NCBI RefSeq assembly: GCF_964340395.1
Contig: NC_135552.1
Location: 21,173,181 to 21,237,180 of the forward strand
Length of the DNA stretch: 64,000 nucleotides
Reading direction: 5' to 3'
Source: Glandiceps talaboti
Taxonomy: Eukaryota; Hemichordata; Enteropneusta; Spengelidae
In this document: piece after piece, positions 1 to 13,890 of the stretch
Position numbering within the stretch: position 1 is the stretch's first letter
How the letters are laid out: every line of letters begins with the position of its first letter
The notes under the pieces: generated by a model
Databases searched by the model: none
What the model saw: only the letters and a program-made list of their open reading frames with translations
What the model was told of the DNA's origin: nothing
Made by a program: the position numbers and the translations under genes

Positions 1-188
1 TTGGTGGTACAATCTGTACAACTATCAATCAAACTGAGAAATCATGACATTATCTGGACCAATAATCTAACAACACAAAACTATGAATTAATGCTTTATC
101 GCATAGAATATTGTTTCCTTCAATTTCAACCACACTCCAACATATCTTTTTACTTCTAATAATTGACTATTATAATTTAATCTACTAG

Positions 189-430
189 GTATCATATGCA
201 TGGTGCCCACATTGAGAAACTGAATGTATACATCGCAGATAGCAACAGTCTTGGAGACATCAAATGGACCAGACTGGGAACACAGGGCAATGCTTGGTTG
301 AGAGGAGAAATGACGATAATGGTATCAGTTAACAGTACCAAGATGGTAGTATTTGAGGCTCTGCATGGTATTATACATGGTGATATTGCAATTGATGACA
401 TCTTGCTGACTCGTGGAGCATGTGTTCCAG
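189..430 (+). other. MAM domain 1, C-terminal half
   Basis: One exon (entry phase 2, exit phase 1) carries the end of a MAM domain: the YHMHGAHI start, a QGNAW turn and the [12 protein letters not shown] signature, closing with a cysteine. The N-terminal half lies outside the window. Exon size and phase match those of MAM4 (6690-6934). Confidence 0.88.
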
Positions 431-1188
431 GTAAGTTGTCACTGAGTAATGTAGCATGTGTTCCAGGTGTCACTGACTTATGTAGGATGTGTACCAAGTA
501 TTACAGTTGTCACTGACTTACAATGTAATAAGCATGTGTTTCAGGTATGTTCATTTTTACAACCTATATCAGTGACTTAATAAATTACAACACATTTGTA
601 CCAGTAATTGAAAGTTGGCTATCTAAATGTAATGGCAGCGAACTAATATACCTTTCAATGTTTTAGGGCATAAACACTTGATCAAGTACTACTTCAACAC
701 AACATATTCCTATTACATTGTACAGTTATGTAATGTATGATATAAATTGCCAAGTTTTTCCGGTTCAATAAACATACAATTTATCCCAACATTTTTAAAC
801 GTACAATTTATGCCAATGTTTTTGTAGATTTTTGTAATTTTGAGGACATGAACTCACCACTATGTGATGGGACGCAAGATCAAAATGATGACATAGACTG
901 GTCTGTATCTACTGGTACATTAGGTTCTCCCATCGATCACACACTTGGAACTGTCTATGGTAAGTTCGTTATGTCTAGATGAATGCTCTTTAAGTTGATG
1001 GACAGCATACAATAATGTCCTTTGAAAGGGTTCTTGTTATAATATGCCTGTGCCAGGTGTAAGAAGAGCATTTTAATTCACCTAGTACTTCGGCTTACCA
1101 TGACTTGTAATGTACAATAATGAAGTTACTGTAATTTTACTGTATTTTTAAGTTGGGCTTATCCTAACTTTGATCCAGTACTAGTACA

Positions 1189-1258
<70 letters not shown>

Positions 1259-1888
1259 TGTACATCAATGGAAATTATCTTATTTAAGTTGAGCTTATTG
1301 TATAGCCACAGCTCAGAATGTAGAGATTATAGGAATCTTACGTATTAAGGCTAATTGTCAATTATCACCCACAGGTCATTACTTGTACATATCAGCCACA
1401 GCTCAGAACACAGGCAAGAAAGCAAAGTATATCACGTCAACATTTGCTGGCAGTTCTACATTGCAGTGTTTCCAATTTTACTACACTCGAAGTGATGAGG
1501 CCATTGCTACATTTAGTGTGTACATTCAGGTTGGTGGTTCCCAGGGTTCAGCTGTATGGAGTAAATCAACATCACTTGGTGATGGCTGGTTTCAAGCTCA
1601 GATTACCGTCGACAGTGAAAGTGATTTCCAGGTTGTATTTGAAGCCATGCGTACTAGTGCTACCTCTGGGTATATTGGATTTGATGACTTTCTTGTACTC
1701 AATGGTAACTGTGCTTCAGTAGGTAGGTCACAAGTGAATTTCTGATTAATACACACTTTTTCAAAATATTCATATTTATATCAGTTTATTTATGTTGGTA
1801 TTGGGCCTATGTCTGCCTGTATGTCTGTCTGTATGTCTGTCTGTCTGTCCGTCAGTCAGTCTCTGTCTCTCTGTCTCTGTCTGTCTGT

Positions 1889-1922
<34 letters not shown>

Positions 1923-2022
1923 CCGTCTGTCCGTCCGTCAGTCAGTCTCTCTCTCTCTGTCTGTCTGTCTGTCAGTCAGTCTGTCTCTGTCTGTCTGTCT
2001 GTCAGTCCGTCAGTCAGTCAGT

Positions 2023-2053
<31 letters not shown>

Positions 2054-2136
2054 AGTCAGTCAGTCTCTGTCAGTCAGTCAGTCAGTCAGTCAGTCAGTCA
2101 GTCAGTCAGTCAGTCAGTCAGTCAGTCAGTCAGTCA

Positions 2137-2180
<44 letters not shown>

Positions 2181-5100
2181 CAAATTTAAGTCATAAACCA
2201 CTGGGAAGATTATTTTGATATTCGGTGGTGATGTTGCTGTCAGCTGTCTACTAGTCAATAGACTTGTAGTGACAACCCTTAGGTCATGAGTATTTTCCAA
2301 CTGAATGATTAGAAATATTGGAGAATATCATAATTATACCTCCTCAAGCATAATTCATGAAAAATCGGGGAAAGTGATGGCAATTTAGAACATTTTGACT
2401 CATATTTTGAGCACTAAAGAACCACTGATGTCGACATGAGTTGTCGTGATGTAGAACGACCAGGGTATATAATCCATATTTTCTGTTCAATGACAATATC
2501 TTGGCTAATATGCATTTTAGAAGAAGAATTATACGTCAAAGCTTGAAACACAGATCAGTAATGTTTTTTAAAAGTTGAACTTTCCGCACATCTATTTAAA
2601 GGTAACCTCCAAGGTTCCTGTGATTTTGAGAATGGATTATGTTCCTGGAAGAATATTTACAATGATGATATCGATTGGACGGAAAACACAGGTTCAACCA
2701 AAACTGGTTCTACTGGTCCTCAAACTGACCATACAAAGGGAACAGCAGATGGTAAGTGTTACAGAGCATAAGTCATCAGGTGAACTGAAACTTACAGCTG
2801 TCCTCAAACTGACCGTACAAAGGGAACAGTAGATGGTCAGTGTTACAGAACATAAGTCATCCAGGGAACTGAAACTTACAGCTGTCCTCAAACTGACCAT
2901 ACAAAGGGAACAGTAGATGGTCAGTGTTACAGAACATAAGTCATCCAGGGAACTGAAACTTACAGCTGTCCTCAAACTGACCATACAAAGGGAACAGTAG
3001 ATGGTCAGTGTTACAGAACATAAGTCATCCAGGGAACTGAAACTTACAGCTGTCCTCAAACTGACCATACAAAGGGGACAGTAAATGGTAAGTGTCACAT
3101 AGCATAAGTCATTGGGTGAACTGAAACTTACCACTGTCCTCAAATTTAAAAAAACAAAAACATATAAAATGATGGAATCTGGCACCAGGCTATACAGAAT
3201 TTATATCTCAGTGATATATTATTTTGAATTGTTTGTTATCGACAAATTTACAATGTTTTATAGGTGTATACATGTATCTTGAAGCCTCTAATGTAGGAGA
3301 AGGTGTTGTTTCAAAGTTAATCAGTGCTCCATATGATGCAAATAATCAAGAAGATATATGTCTCAACTTCTGGTATCATATGTATGGTAGTGATATTGGT
3401 ACACTACAAGTACAACAAGTGACAGCATCTGGAACAACTAACCTGTGGACTTTATTTAGTGATCAGGGTGATGAATGGATCAATGGACAAGTTGGCATCC
3501 ACCAATATGAAGATTATCAAGTCAGTACTCCTTTCGTTTATTTACAATGTAATTTAGTCTAAATTTAGTACACACCATGTCCGACATGTCAACTTGTGGC
3601 GATGTGACAGCAACTACTTTTTAGCTTGTAAAAATGTTGCGTCAAAAACAAAAACAAGAACAGAGAGTGAAAATATTTTCCGCTGCACTTTATAGTAAAG
3701 GTTACATACAATGTTCTGTAATTGGAAATTTGATGCAATTATTATCGAAACGTTGTATTTCTTGATATTGATAGAAAATCATGAATTCTGTATTTTAGCT
3801 GGTGCTAAATGCAACCAGGGGACAAGGAACACGTGGTGATATCAGTGTTGATGACATTTCTGTTACTACAGGATACTGCCCAAGTAAGTAAAGTGTAAAA
3901 ATATTCATTATTATTGGATGCTGCCCAAGTTATAGTGTAAAGCTATTAATATTCCTATAGGACACTGCCCAAGTATATTAGACTAGTGTAAAAGTCAGCA
4001 TGTCACTTTGCTTCCCAACCATCACAATATGGACGAATGGTGACCAGATTTGTCGCAAAAATTCACATTTTACCAACTAATTCTCACATCATTTCAGTGT
4101 CTACACCCATATTACCTATAATGAAGCTTAATTTGTAATCAGACATGACCTTTGACCACACTCTCTTCATCAACAAAGCAACAGTAACATATGATTATTG
4201 ATTGCATCTGATTCTGTAAAAAATCACCATGATACCAAAATCACGATGTCTAATCCAAAGCAACATAAGTACAACAAAACTTGTGTGGTGAGTGTTTTTG
4301 CCAATAGAACACTCAGTTATTTGCATGTTAACTTACAAAATAGGTATTTCACAACTTTTTTAATATCTGACAACCACTATAATGGCCTTTAGCCTTTAGT
4401 GATGCAATGATGGAAGAGTTGTTAATACATAAATGAAATGAAGTATGGGAGTCCTAGAATTAGATAGACCAAGAAATCCATAATTATGATGGAAATGCCT
4501 CTATAGCAGCCTTAACAATGGTTTTTGGCAACTTTGAACTTTTCAACCCCAGATAGTTGCATTGTAATATAATGACATCAATTATTGAAATGATTTTAAT
4601 AGTAGCACTAAAATTCATTCCTTTCAGTCATATATACACCATTTGACTGTGATTTTGAATTGAGTGTATGTGGCTGGACACAGGCATCAGATGATATATT
4701 TGACTTTGAACGCCATCAAGGTGGAACGGGATCACCTCATACAGGACCATCAGTTGATCACACTACAGGAACAGGTCAGTTCTTTATCTTGTCATACTTT
4801 TTAAAATGTGTACCTGTTTCATACTATGAAAACAACAAACTCTTTAAATCTGTTAGGTTATCTGCATTTAATTTACGATAACATTCTATGGTCCAAATGT
4901 ATGTGTTTTAATGAACTCAAACCTGTGGCTGACATATGATATCAGAATGCAGAGAATAGAACTTAGACTTCTATACATATGCACCCATCGTCGCAATTAA
5001 ACCACGGCCTGTTTTACGGCAACGTTCTTAACGAGCCTCCCACAGGGAGGTTATTTTAGAAATAATAATTCTGGCTTGCGAGAATGATATGCACCATGTG

Positions 5101-8100
5101 AGGCAAAAATTTATTTGTCCAGAGGAGACATATACCAATTGCATAATTTGATTTATTCATTTGTTCATTCATTCCTTTGCATGTTCATTCATTTGTTCTT
5201 TGTTCATTTTAAAGGACCTGGTATAGTAGGTGTTAATACATATTTTCCAATGTTCTACTTCTTTCATTATCAGTGGGTGGATGGTACATGTTTATTGATA
5301 ATTCTAAAGATAGAGACCTAGGAGATGCAGCAAGACTCCATAGTCCAGAAGAAAGATTTCCTGCAAATCAAGCTAAATGTCTTATATTTTGGTAATTAAA
5401 GTGGCCATATGGATTTTTAATTCATAAAACTATTTAATCATGGCTTACTACTTGAAAAAACAATATGAAACAACATATGCAAAGTTCTCAAGTTGTTTGC
5501 AACTCAATAAATGGCAAAGGAATAATAAATGTGTGAAATGTTTGTTATTGTATGTACAATTACAAACTTTTTACACGTTTTAGCTTTTTGCAATGAGTAG
5601 AGTTACAAACACAGATTTGGTCAACTTAGTTTGACATTGATTTTGCAAATAGGATTTCGAAGCAATGATGAATTGTTTTATGAATTAAAATTCAAACTAC
5701 ATACCAAATTCACATCTTTAAAAGTAGCATGACTAACCTTATTTGGTTTAGTTGTGGTATAGGTATGATAGTGTCTGCTTACATTATATAGTTGTATATT
5801 TGAACCACTGAACCAATAACTTTCAACATTTGGTTGAACTTTTTAGTGTTGGCAGTGCTCAAATCTAAATGAGTCTGGATAAAAATGTTATTTTGGTGAA
5901 AAGAATTGAACTTTAATAAAGAACTTGGTTACATTAAAGTCCTTGTCAGTAAATGTCCAAGTTGAAAATGTTATTTTAATGAAAAAAACAGTATTTTCTG
6001 AATTCAAATTAATTTTACTAACATTATTAATTACAGAAGTACTTTCATTTTGCCTACAAAGTAATATAATTTACATAAGATGACAAGTCTACATTCCATC
6101 AATTACAGATCGATTTGAAAAAAATTATAATTACAAGATATAGTTACATTTCCTTCAACCACACTAATTTGTTGGTTTTGTTGATGTTGTATCAGTCATA
6201 CATAGATTCAGTCCAGTTACATTTGGTATATATCAATTGTCATTGTGGTGTTGTTGGTGGCTGACTGGTTAGCTTGTATACCCCTCATACATATAGTGGA
6301 GCAGATAACAGCAGATATTTGGTGGAATTGTTCAAATTGTGATACAAGCATGAAACTTGGTCTGAATGTTCCTTACATTGGCTATAATTTCAATCCATCT
6401 GATAGGACATTTGAAAATCTAAGATGGCGCCCATTTTATTACCTCTGCAGTTTGGGTTCAAACCTGCCAAACGTTGGTGGGCTTTGATTAAAATTTAACC
6501 AGGTCTGATATGTAAGAAGGGTGATGCTCAGTTTGACCCTGCCGAACAACACAGGTTTTCCCCGGATACTCTGGTTTCCACCTGCTTCTTTAACACTAGA
6601 ATACTAGGACGTTGCTCCTGTGGCAACCATTCAACAAATTTCCAATTCATTTGGATGAATAAAGATTATTATAATTGCATTGTGTATAGGTATCACATGT
6701 ATGGAGCACACATTGGAACATTGAATGTTTACTTGAAATCTGGTGATATGCTGGGGAGTGCAGTATGGAGTAGAAAGACTACATATGGAGATGAATGGTT
6801 GCAAGCTAAGATCAATATCAAGTATACATCAGAAGTAATGAGAACTATTGTAATAGAGGCTACAGAGGGATTCAAAATACATGGTGATATCGCAATAGAT
6901 GATGTCCTTCTCGAAGATGGTTATTGCATCATGGGTATGTATCAATCTAATTAAAACCTGATGAGTAGGTAAGTGGATAACATTAACAGTCAAGAAAATG
7001 TATGTGGATATGCCTAAGCAAAGATAAAAACTGAAATGAGTAGGCAAGTGAATAAACATTCAAAAAATGTATGCAAATATGCCTAGCAACAAGACAGTGC
7101 CCATCACAACAGCCAAAATGACAGTGTGTATGGCAAAGGTAACATAAGGGGTAAGGACGTGTCATCATGTCAGTGCAGTCCGTATCTGCTATACAGTTGT
7201 AAAGTAGTTACAACCTTGCTGCACTGACACGGCGATATAGATGAATATTCAAGAAAATGGAATGTCAAACAGCCGCTATGAAATTGCAGAGTAAGACTAA
7301 ATGATGAATGCATATTGCATGTCATTGAGTAACAACACAATGAGAATGGATTGGCTTGCAGATGAACATTTCTTCGAAAGTTATCACAAACTTTACAGTT
7401 TTGCTACAATGTCATTGGCATTATTTTTATCTTTTATAATAGACAATAAAGGATGTGATTTTGAGAATGGACTGTGTGGTGGTTTCCTTGACAAGAGTGG
7501 TGATTTTAATTGGACACTTAGCATGGCTGGTGATGATAGTATGGGACCATCTTTAGACAAGACATATGAAAGTCAAAGTGGTAAGTAGAATGGCTGTACA
7601 TTTTTGTTTGTTTATGTTTTGTGTTTGTTACGTTTGTTTGTGTGTGTGTGTGTGTGTGTGTGCGTGTGCATGTGCGTGTGCGTGCATGCGTGTGTGTGTG
7701 TGTGTGTGTCTGTGTGTGTGTGTGTGTGTGTGTGGAGAGAGATACATGTCCTATAGGACAAAGTAATTAGTCCTATAGGAGTCCTATGGGACAAAGTAAT
7801 TAGTCCTATAGGAGTCCTATGGGACAAAGTAATTAAGTCCTATAGGAGTCCTATGGGACAAAGTAATTAAGTCCTATAGGAGTCCTATGGGACAAAGTAA
7901 TTAAGTCCTATAGGAGTCCTATGGGACAAAGTAATTAAGTCCTATAGGAGTCCTATGGGACAAAGTAATTAAGTCCTATAGGATTACTATGGGACAAAGT
8001 AATTAAGCCCTATAGGATTACTATGGGACAAAGTCCAACAGGATTTCTATGGAATGTAGTCCTATGGGACAGAATAATTGTCCTATAGAACTGGTGACTG

Positions 8101-11100
8101 TGTTTTTGTGCATTTGTATGACTGTGCAATGGCATATTTAGTAATTTGGGTCTGATTTGTTTCACATTTATTAACTGTATGCCCTTTCTTTGTGACAGGT
8201 CATTATTTGTTAATCAATGCAACATCTAAGAATACCAATAAAATTGCACGATTTGCAACTTCTATGATGACACTTGATTCAGATCGCTGCCTTCTGTTCT
8301 ACTATGCTACTGAGGGCCCTGCACTTGGTGGAATGGATGTCCGTACCAAATTTGGAAATACATACAGCCATCCAATATGGTCACGATCTTTTCAACTTGG
8401 TGATGGTTGGAATATTGGTTTAGTTTCTCTGAGGCAGCAGAACAATTTCCAAGTTATGTTTGAAGTTTTACGTGGGAAAGGACAATCAGGATACATCGCT
8501 TTGGATGATATTCAAATTTTGGACAGTGACTGTTCAAACCCTGGTAAGTCTTTCCATAGATTATCACTGTTCTCGTTTTAGTTTTTTCTGTACAATGCTT
8601 TGATTATAATAAAGTGCAGACATTTAGATGTCACTGTAAGTTTTAATTAACTTTAATGAGTCATTCAGGGTATTTCTTAGAATTAGAAACTGACAGCCAG
8701 AGAAAATGTCTGCTTAGTGTCATCATTTCTCCTACTACATACTTTGTTTTTACGTACACACTTCATAAACACAAGTACAATATATTGAACTCTTAATCAA
8801 CAAAAGTAAACTGCAAACAATATAAAAGAATGGACTTCAAAATAATCACTCAAAAAGTATCAGACAATTTCAAAATTTATGGAGTGATTTACTGAGTACT
8901 TCCCAAATTGCTTACTTTTGAGTTGAGAAATTTTGTTAACAGCTTGCTAGCCTTAAAAAATGTTTGTCAAAATTGTATGCTATTTATTGTATAATTCTGT
9001 TAAATCTAAAGTCAGCTTTACATTTAGAAACTAACCCATGGATGTATTTTCAGTTTGCATCTGGTTGTTGGTATGATGCAATAAATCTACAAAACAAACT
9101 TGCATTACAGATGATGAGTGTAATTTTGAAGATGGTATGTGTGGTTGGAGTAACACTATTGTTGGTGATAGTCTGGATTGGGTTTTGCTTAAAGGAGGTA
9201 CGAATACAGGTGGCACTGGACCTACAGCTGATCACACCACAGGATTACCTTCAGGTAAGATTCAGGTATATTTAGTCCTGTTTTTCCCAACTTGTAGTTT
9301 TTTTGGGTACATACAAACAAATACCTCCCTGGTAGAAAGAGGATCTATGTGTAAACTTGTCAAGAGGTGATCACATACCCGGATTATATATACCTTCAGG
9401 TGAGATTTGAGAGAGACACATATATTTAATGTGTAAAGCTGCAAAGTGATATGGATTTCATACATATTTTAACAAGAATGGAGATATTCAATTGTGACAT
9501 ATATGATGCACAGATCAGTAATACTCTGATCAGTCCCTGTCAGAAAATAACTTGTTACTCTACATTTGTTATCATCATTACCAGGACATCTTTGAACCAA
9601 CAACACAATTACCAGTTGCTGCAAATGTTATAACACGTCATAATCAGTGTTCCCTCTAAGTTTTTTTGAGACTGAGCAACTTAAGGAGAAGGAAAAAAAA
9701 TGGAAAGGGTGACATGGTGGCCGTGCTTGCGGGGGGCCACGGCAGATGGTCTGGAAGCAAAATCACATGTTTATTTGCAATATAAAGCTAACGCTCTTCA
9801 TCTGCTCTTGGATGCTGAATAGAGAGAAATAAAACTCTATGACAACATTTCATTTAATCATTAATTATACTTTATTTGTATATATTTTCTGTATCGTTCT
9901 TGATGCTTGGATATAAAGTTGCACAAAACATGAAATTTGACTGCGAGAGTAGACGGAGACCTTGCATAAGTAGTGCCCAAATAAGCATTAGAGGGAACAC
10001 TGATCACAATGAAGATTTGTCATTTCTATAGATGTTCCCAATCTACTTATGCTGCATAATACTTTGACCATTTTGTTTAAATTGGTTTTTAGGTACCAGC
10101 TTATATCTGGAAGGTTCAAATGGAGCTACAGGTGCCCCTGCCAAATTGTACAGTCAGATCTTTTTACCAGAAATGCGCTCAAGATGTTTAGAATTTTGGT
10201 ATAGTATGTATGGTAAAAATATGGGTACTTTGAGAATTGATGTAATCCCTGCAGGAGATGCAAACTCACTTGATACCATCTGGACTCTGAGTGGTAACCA
10301 GGGAGACCAATGGAATTATGGGCGAGTTCCTTTCTTCAGTTCTAAAGAATACCAGGTATGCTCTCACTTTCACCTTTGACGACAAAATAAAATACACAAA
10401 TTGACAATGGTATTTGACAGATAAGCAGATTCACTTAATATGTAGTCTTTTCTTCTGCCCTTTTGGAAAATATAGCGTTCAATGTCTGTAAATAAATGTA
10501 CTATTTTTAGAGTGTAGAAACATCCATTTTAACCAAACGAGGTAGGCATAAAGGATTATTTGTTGTGCATTCGTACAAAAGAAAATGATGATGGATATGG
10601 GTATGATAAAAAAGACTATACATTGACCCAATACATGAACTAGTTTTAGTCGGAACATTGGTGGAAATGATTATTAAAAATCTATGGAAAATAGAGCGTA
10701 ACTTAAAAGGTAAAGATAGATGTTGGTTATTAAAGACGTAAAGGAGCACAAGCACTGATAGAATTGTAAAATCCTTTTTGACAAGTCCTTGGAAACAATC
10801 ATATGTACTGATACATATAACTAATACATTGCAGTTGGTGTTTGTTGGAATCCTTGGTACTGGGTCTGCCAGTGATATGGCAATTGATGATATTGTCATC
10901 AGTGATGGTAGCTGTGTTGGTGAGTGTCATGAATGAATAGTTATACTTTGTCTGTTGGGTACCGGAAGATATTTTCAAAGTTAGGATATAGATATACAAA
11001 ATTCTGCAGGTTAGGCTCAAAAAAGGTGGCTACAAACACTTTAAAAATAACAGTTTTTCAGTTGGTTTGCATTGGATTTACTTTGAGAGATTTCAGTATT

Positions 11101-13853
11101 TCTGGTCCCACCTAGCCAACGTAATTTTGTGACATCACAGATTGACATATTTTAGCAGTCAAGCTATGATAAGCATAGTCAACAGGTGACTTAAAACTCA
11201 TCAACGTTGTGATAAAAATGCATCACTAGACTAAATTTAGTTTAATATTTCGTTCTCACTGAGTGCGTCATGCGTAGAACAATGCGTAATGCAAAACATG
11301 GAGACATTGTTAAATAAGCTATCCTTCATTGTACTTCAGGATCTCCTGCTGAGGCCACCGTTCATCCACCTACTGTAGGTAAGTGTGATGTCATAATTGA
11401 CAGGTAATCAGCTGCAGGTAAATTTGATGAAATTTGATATGATTACTATTGTATTTAATATGCATATTGTAAGTTCAAGCCATACATAACATTAGAGTAA
11501 CTTTGCAACAGGCAATTAATGTTCATACACATTAGAGTTGCATTATTGGTAAACCTGCTTTAGTCATGAATTTGGTGCTTGAAACTTATGGTAGAATGTA
11601 TATGTATCATGAAAGTGAATTTCGCTGAAAATCACAATCACTCAAAACTTTGCTATATAGAAGTTTGCTTCTGGTCTTGTGGAAATAATGATTCCAGAAA
11701 GAAATTTGGGGTTCACCCTTCTTGTTTTCAAGGAAATTGACAATATTTTACTTTCCCACAGGGTTAACACAGTATTTGGCAGTCATATTGGTTTCCAATC
11801 TGATTAAAATCCGATGTAGTTGTCGGCTAATCGTTCATTGCTATTTTACCTTCGTTACTTTGCGTGAATTGACCTTCTTGGTACATGTTTACATTTTTTA
11901 GCCTGATCGCCTCCTCTAAAAAATGTAAACATGTACCAAGAAGGTCAATTTAGGCAAAATAACGAAGGTAAAATAGCAATGAACGATTAGCTGACATCTA
12001 CATCGGATTTTAATCAAATTGATTGGTTTCTAAAATGGATTGATTTCGCTATTTCAAAAATATGTATGGTGGCCTTGAATTTTTTTCTTGATATTAACAG
12101 AATAAGCTTGCCTTTTTTTGAAAAAGTACATAAAAATAGTTTACCCTCATGATGCATCCAAGAAGTCAATCAATAAGTCTTGTTTTCCAATGTTCATATT
12201 TCTACTTTTCTCTGTCAGCTCCTCCAACACCCAGTGGTAATCCCTGTGATACTGGTAAATTTACCTGTACAAATGGTGCATGTATTGATGTTTCTCAATA
12301 CTGTGACTTTGTTAGTGATTGTACAGACAACTCGGATGAAGTCAAGTGTCGTAAGTTTCAAATAATCAAAGTTGACCAATTCACCAACCAACTAACTGAA
12401 AGCAATTCAGTTGGTTGAATGACCAATTGAAACAATTCACCCACCCAAGTGTTATTTTGTATGATTGGTATAATGTGGGACAATTATACAGTGTAGCAAT
12501 AAAGGTGTCTCTTTGACTTGTACCAATGACTGCTGTGTAGTGTATTGGATCCCATCTAATATGCAATAGCTAAAATGTATGTTTGATTTATGTTGGGAAA
12601 TTGAAAACATCATTTCCTTTCGAAATACTACAATTTGCTTAATTATTACTAGTTCTTTAAGATCTTTTGTTTTCGATTTCTCCCTAGCTACTTCTTGTAT
12701 TTTCAATTTAAATCTGGATTGTGGTTGGTATGAAGGAACACCAGATGATAACTTTAATTGGCATTTAGGACGCGGTTACGATACAGAGATTACTCCAGCT
12801 TTAGCTCCAAGAAATGATCATACAGAGAATACCATTTATGGTAAGTTGATTTGTTTGTTTGTTTGTTTGTTTGTTTGTTTGTTTGTTTGTTTGTTTGTTT
12901 GTTTGTTTCTGCCAGACTCACTGGATGACTGGTTGAAACAATTGTTAATAATTATGGTACATGTTGGAGATGTTACTTTTGAGTGTCTATAGGCAAATAT
13001 CCAAGGCAAAGTGATCAAAATGGCTAAAATTAGGTTAACAAATGTGATGTTAACAAAAAAGAGTCAAACTCAGAAACTGAAAGGGAATATTATTACAGAT
13101 GTGATGTAAAAAAAAACTTGAGAAGGCTTAAATTCAAAAACTGGAATGAAATATGTCATATGGTTGGAATATTTCAAGGGAGGTGTAGATGTGATAAGAG
13201 ATCACTGGAGGGAAGGTGATCTAATCCTTTGCTAATGAAAAATGAAATGAATTATTTCAATTGTGCTACAATGCCATTGGCACTCTTTTTAAAATAACAA
13301 TATTTGCAGACTTGATAATTTTCAGCAAAACCATTAAACCACACTATATACAAAGACTATTGATTGTAATGATAGTTATGACAGCCATACCAGATGCACA
13401 CACCACCAAAGCTATACACTATCACATATTAATTATTCGTTTGCCTGACCAGAAACTAGACAAACAAAAGACATGTATTCTCAATATTATGACTTGCACA
13501 AAGTCTTATTAATGTCACTCTATCTTCTCTATTTTAATACAGGTTATTACCAATACATTGCACCAGTTGGCTCATATGTCTATCCGTATGAAACTGCAGA
13601 ATATTATAGTCCAAGATTTTCATCTGCTGCCTCAGGTTGTGTATTAGACTTCTGGTGGTATCAAAATGGACTTAGCCCATATTACTTTGAAGTGTGGATT
13701 GTTGAAGATGACGTTGAAACCAAAGTATTTTCATATTACAATAGCATGGGCGATCAATGGAACCATTTAATATTTGGAATTGGCCAACAGTCTAGACCAT
13801 GGCAGGTATGATAGTACCAGTATGAATAAGCACTAATCTATGCCCCCCCCCCC

Positions 13854-13890
<37 letters not shown>

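Larger units (their letters stand above)
7443..8543 (+). other. MAM domain 5
   Basis: Exons 7443-7580 and 8199-8543. Motifs: [31 protein letters not shown] instead of [12 protein letters not shown] and SGYIALDDI. The fused 345-base exon and the FYY variant pair it with MAM2. The intron holds a GT microsatellite and a 33-34 bp minisatellite. Confidence 0.91.

Noticed and set aside
1792-2196. Two long overlapping + strand frames rich in Leu/Ser/Val/Cys
   Set aside because: They translate a GTCT/GTCA tetranucleotide array; open frames in a repeat without stop triplets carry no coding evidence.
2694-3185. 163-residue minus-strand frame with repeated units
   Set aside because: It is the complement of the 84-bp array derived from a plus-strand exon end; the periodic peptide follows from the DNA repeat.
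7612-7827. His/Thr repeat frame on the minus strand and its Cys/Val counterpart
   Set aside because: Product of a CA/GT microsatellite; the same applies at 26418-26793, 28510-28807 and 37133-37465.
7745-8090. Regularly spaced repeats resembling a CRISPR array
   Set aside because: Units are contiguous with no unique spacers, and the setting is a eukaryotic intron.
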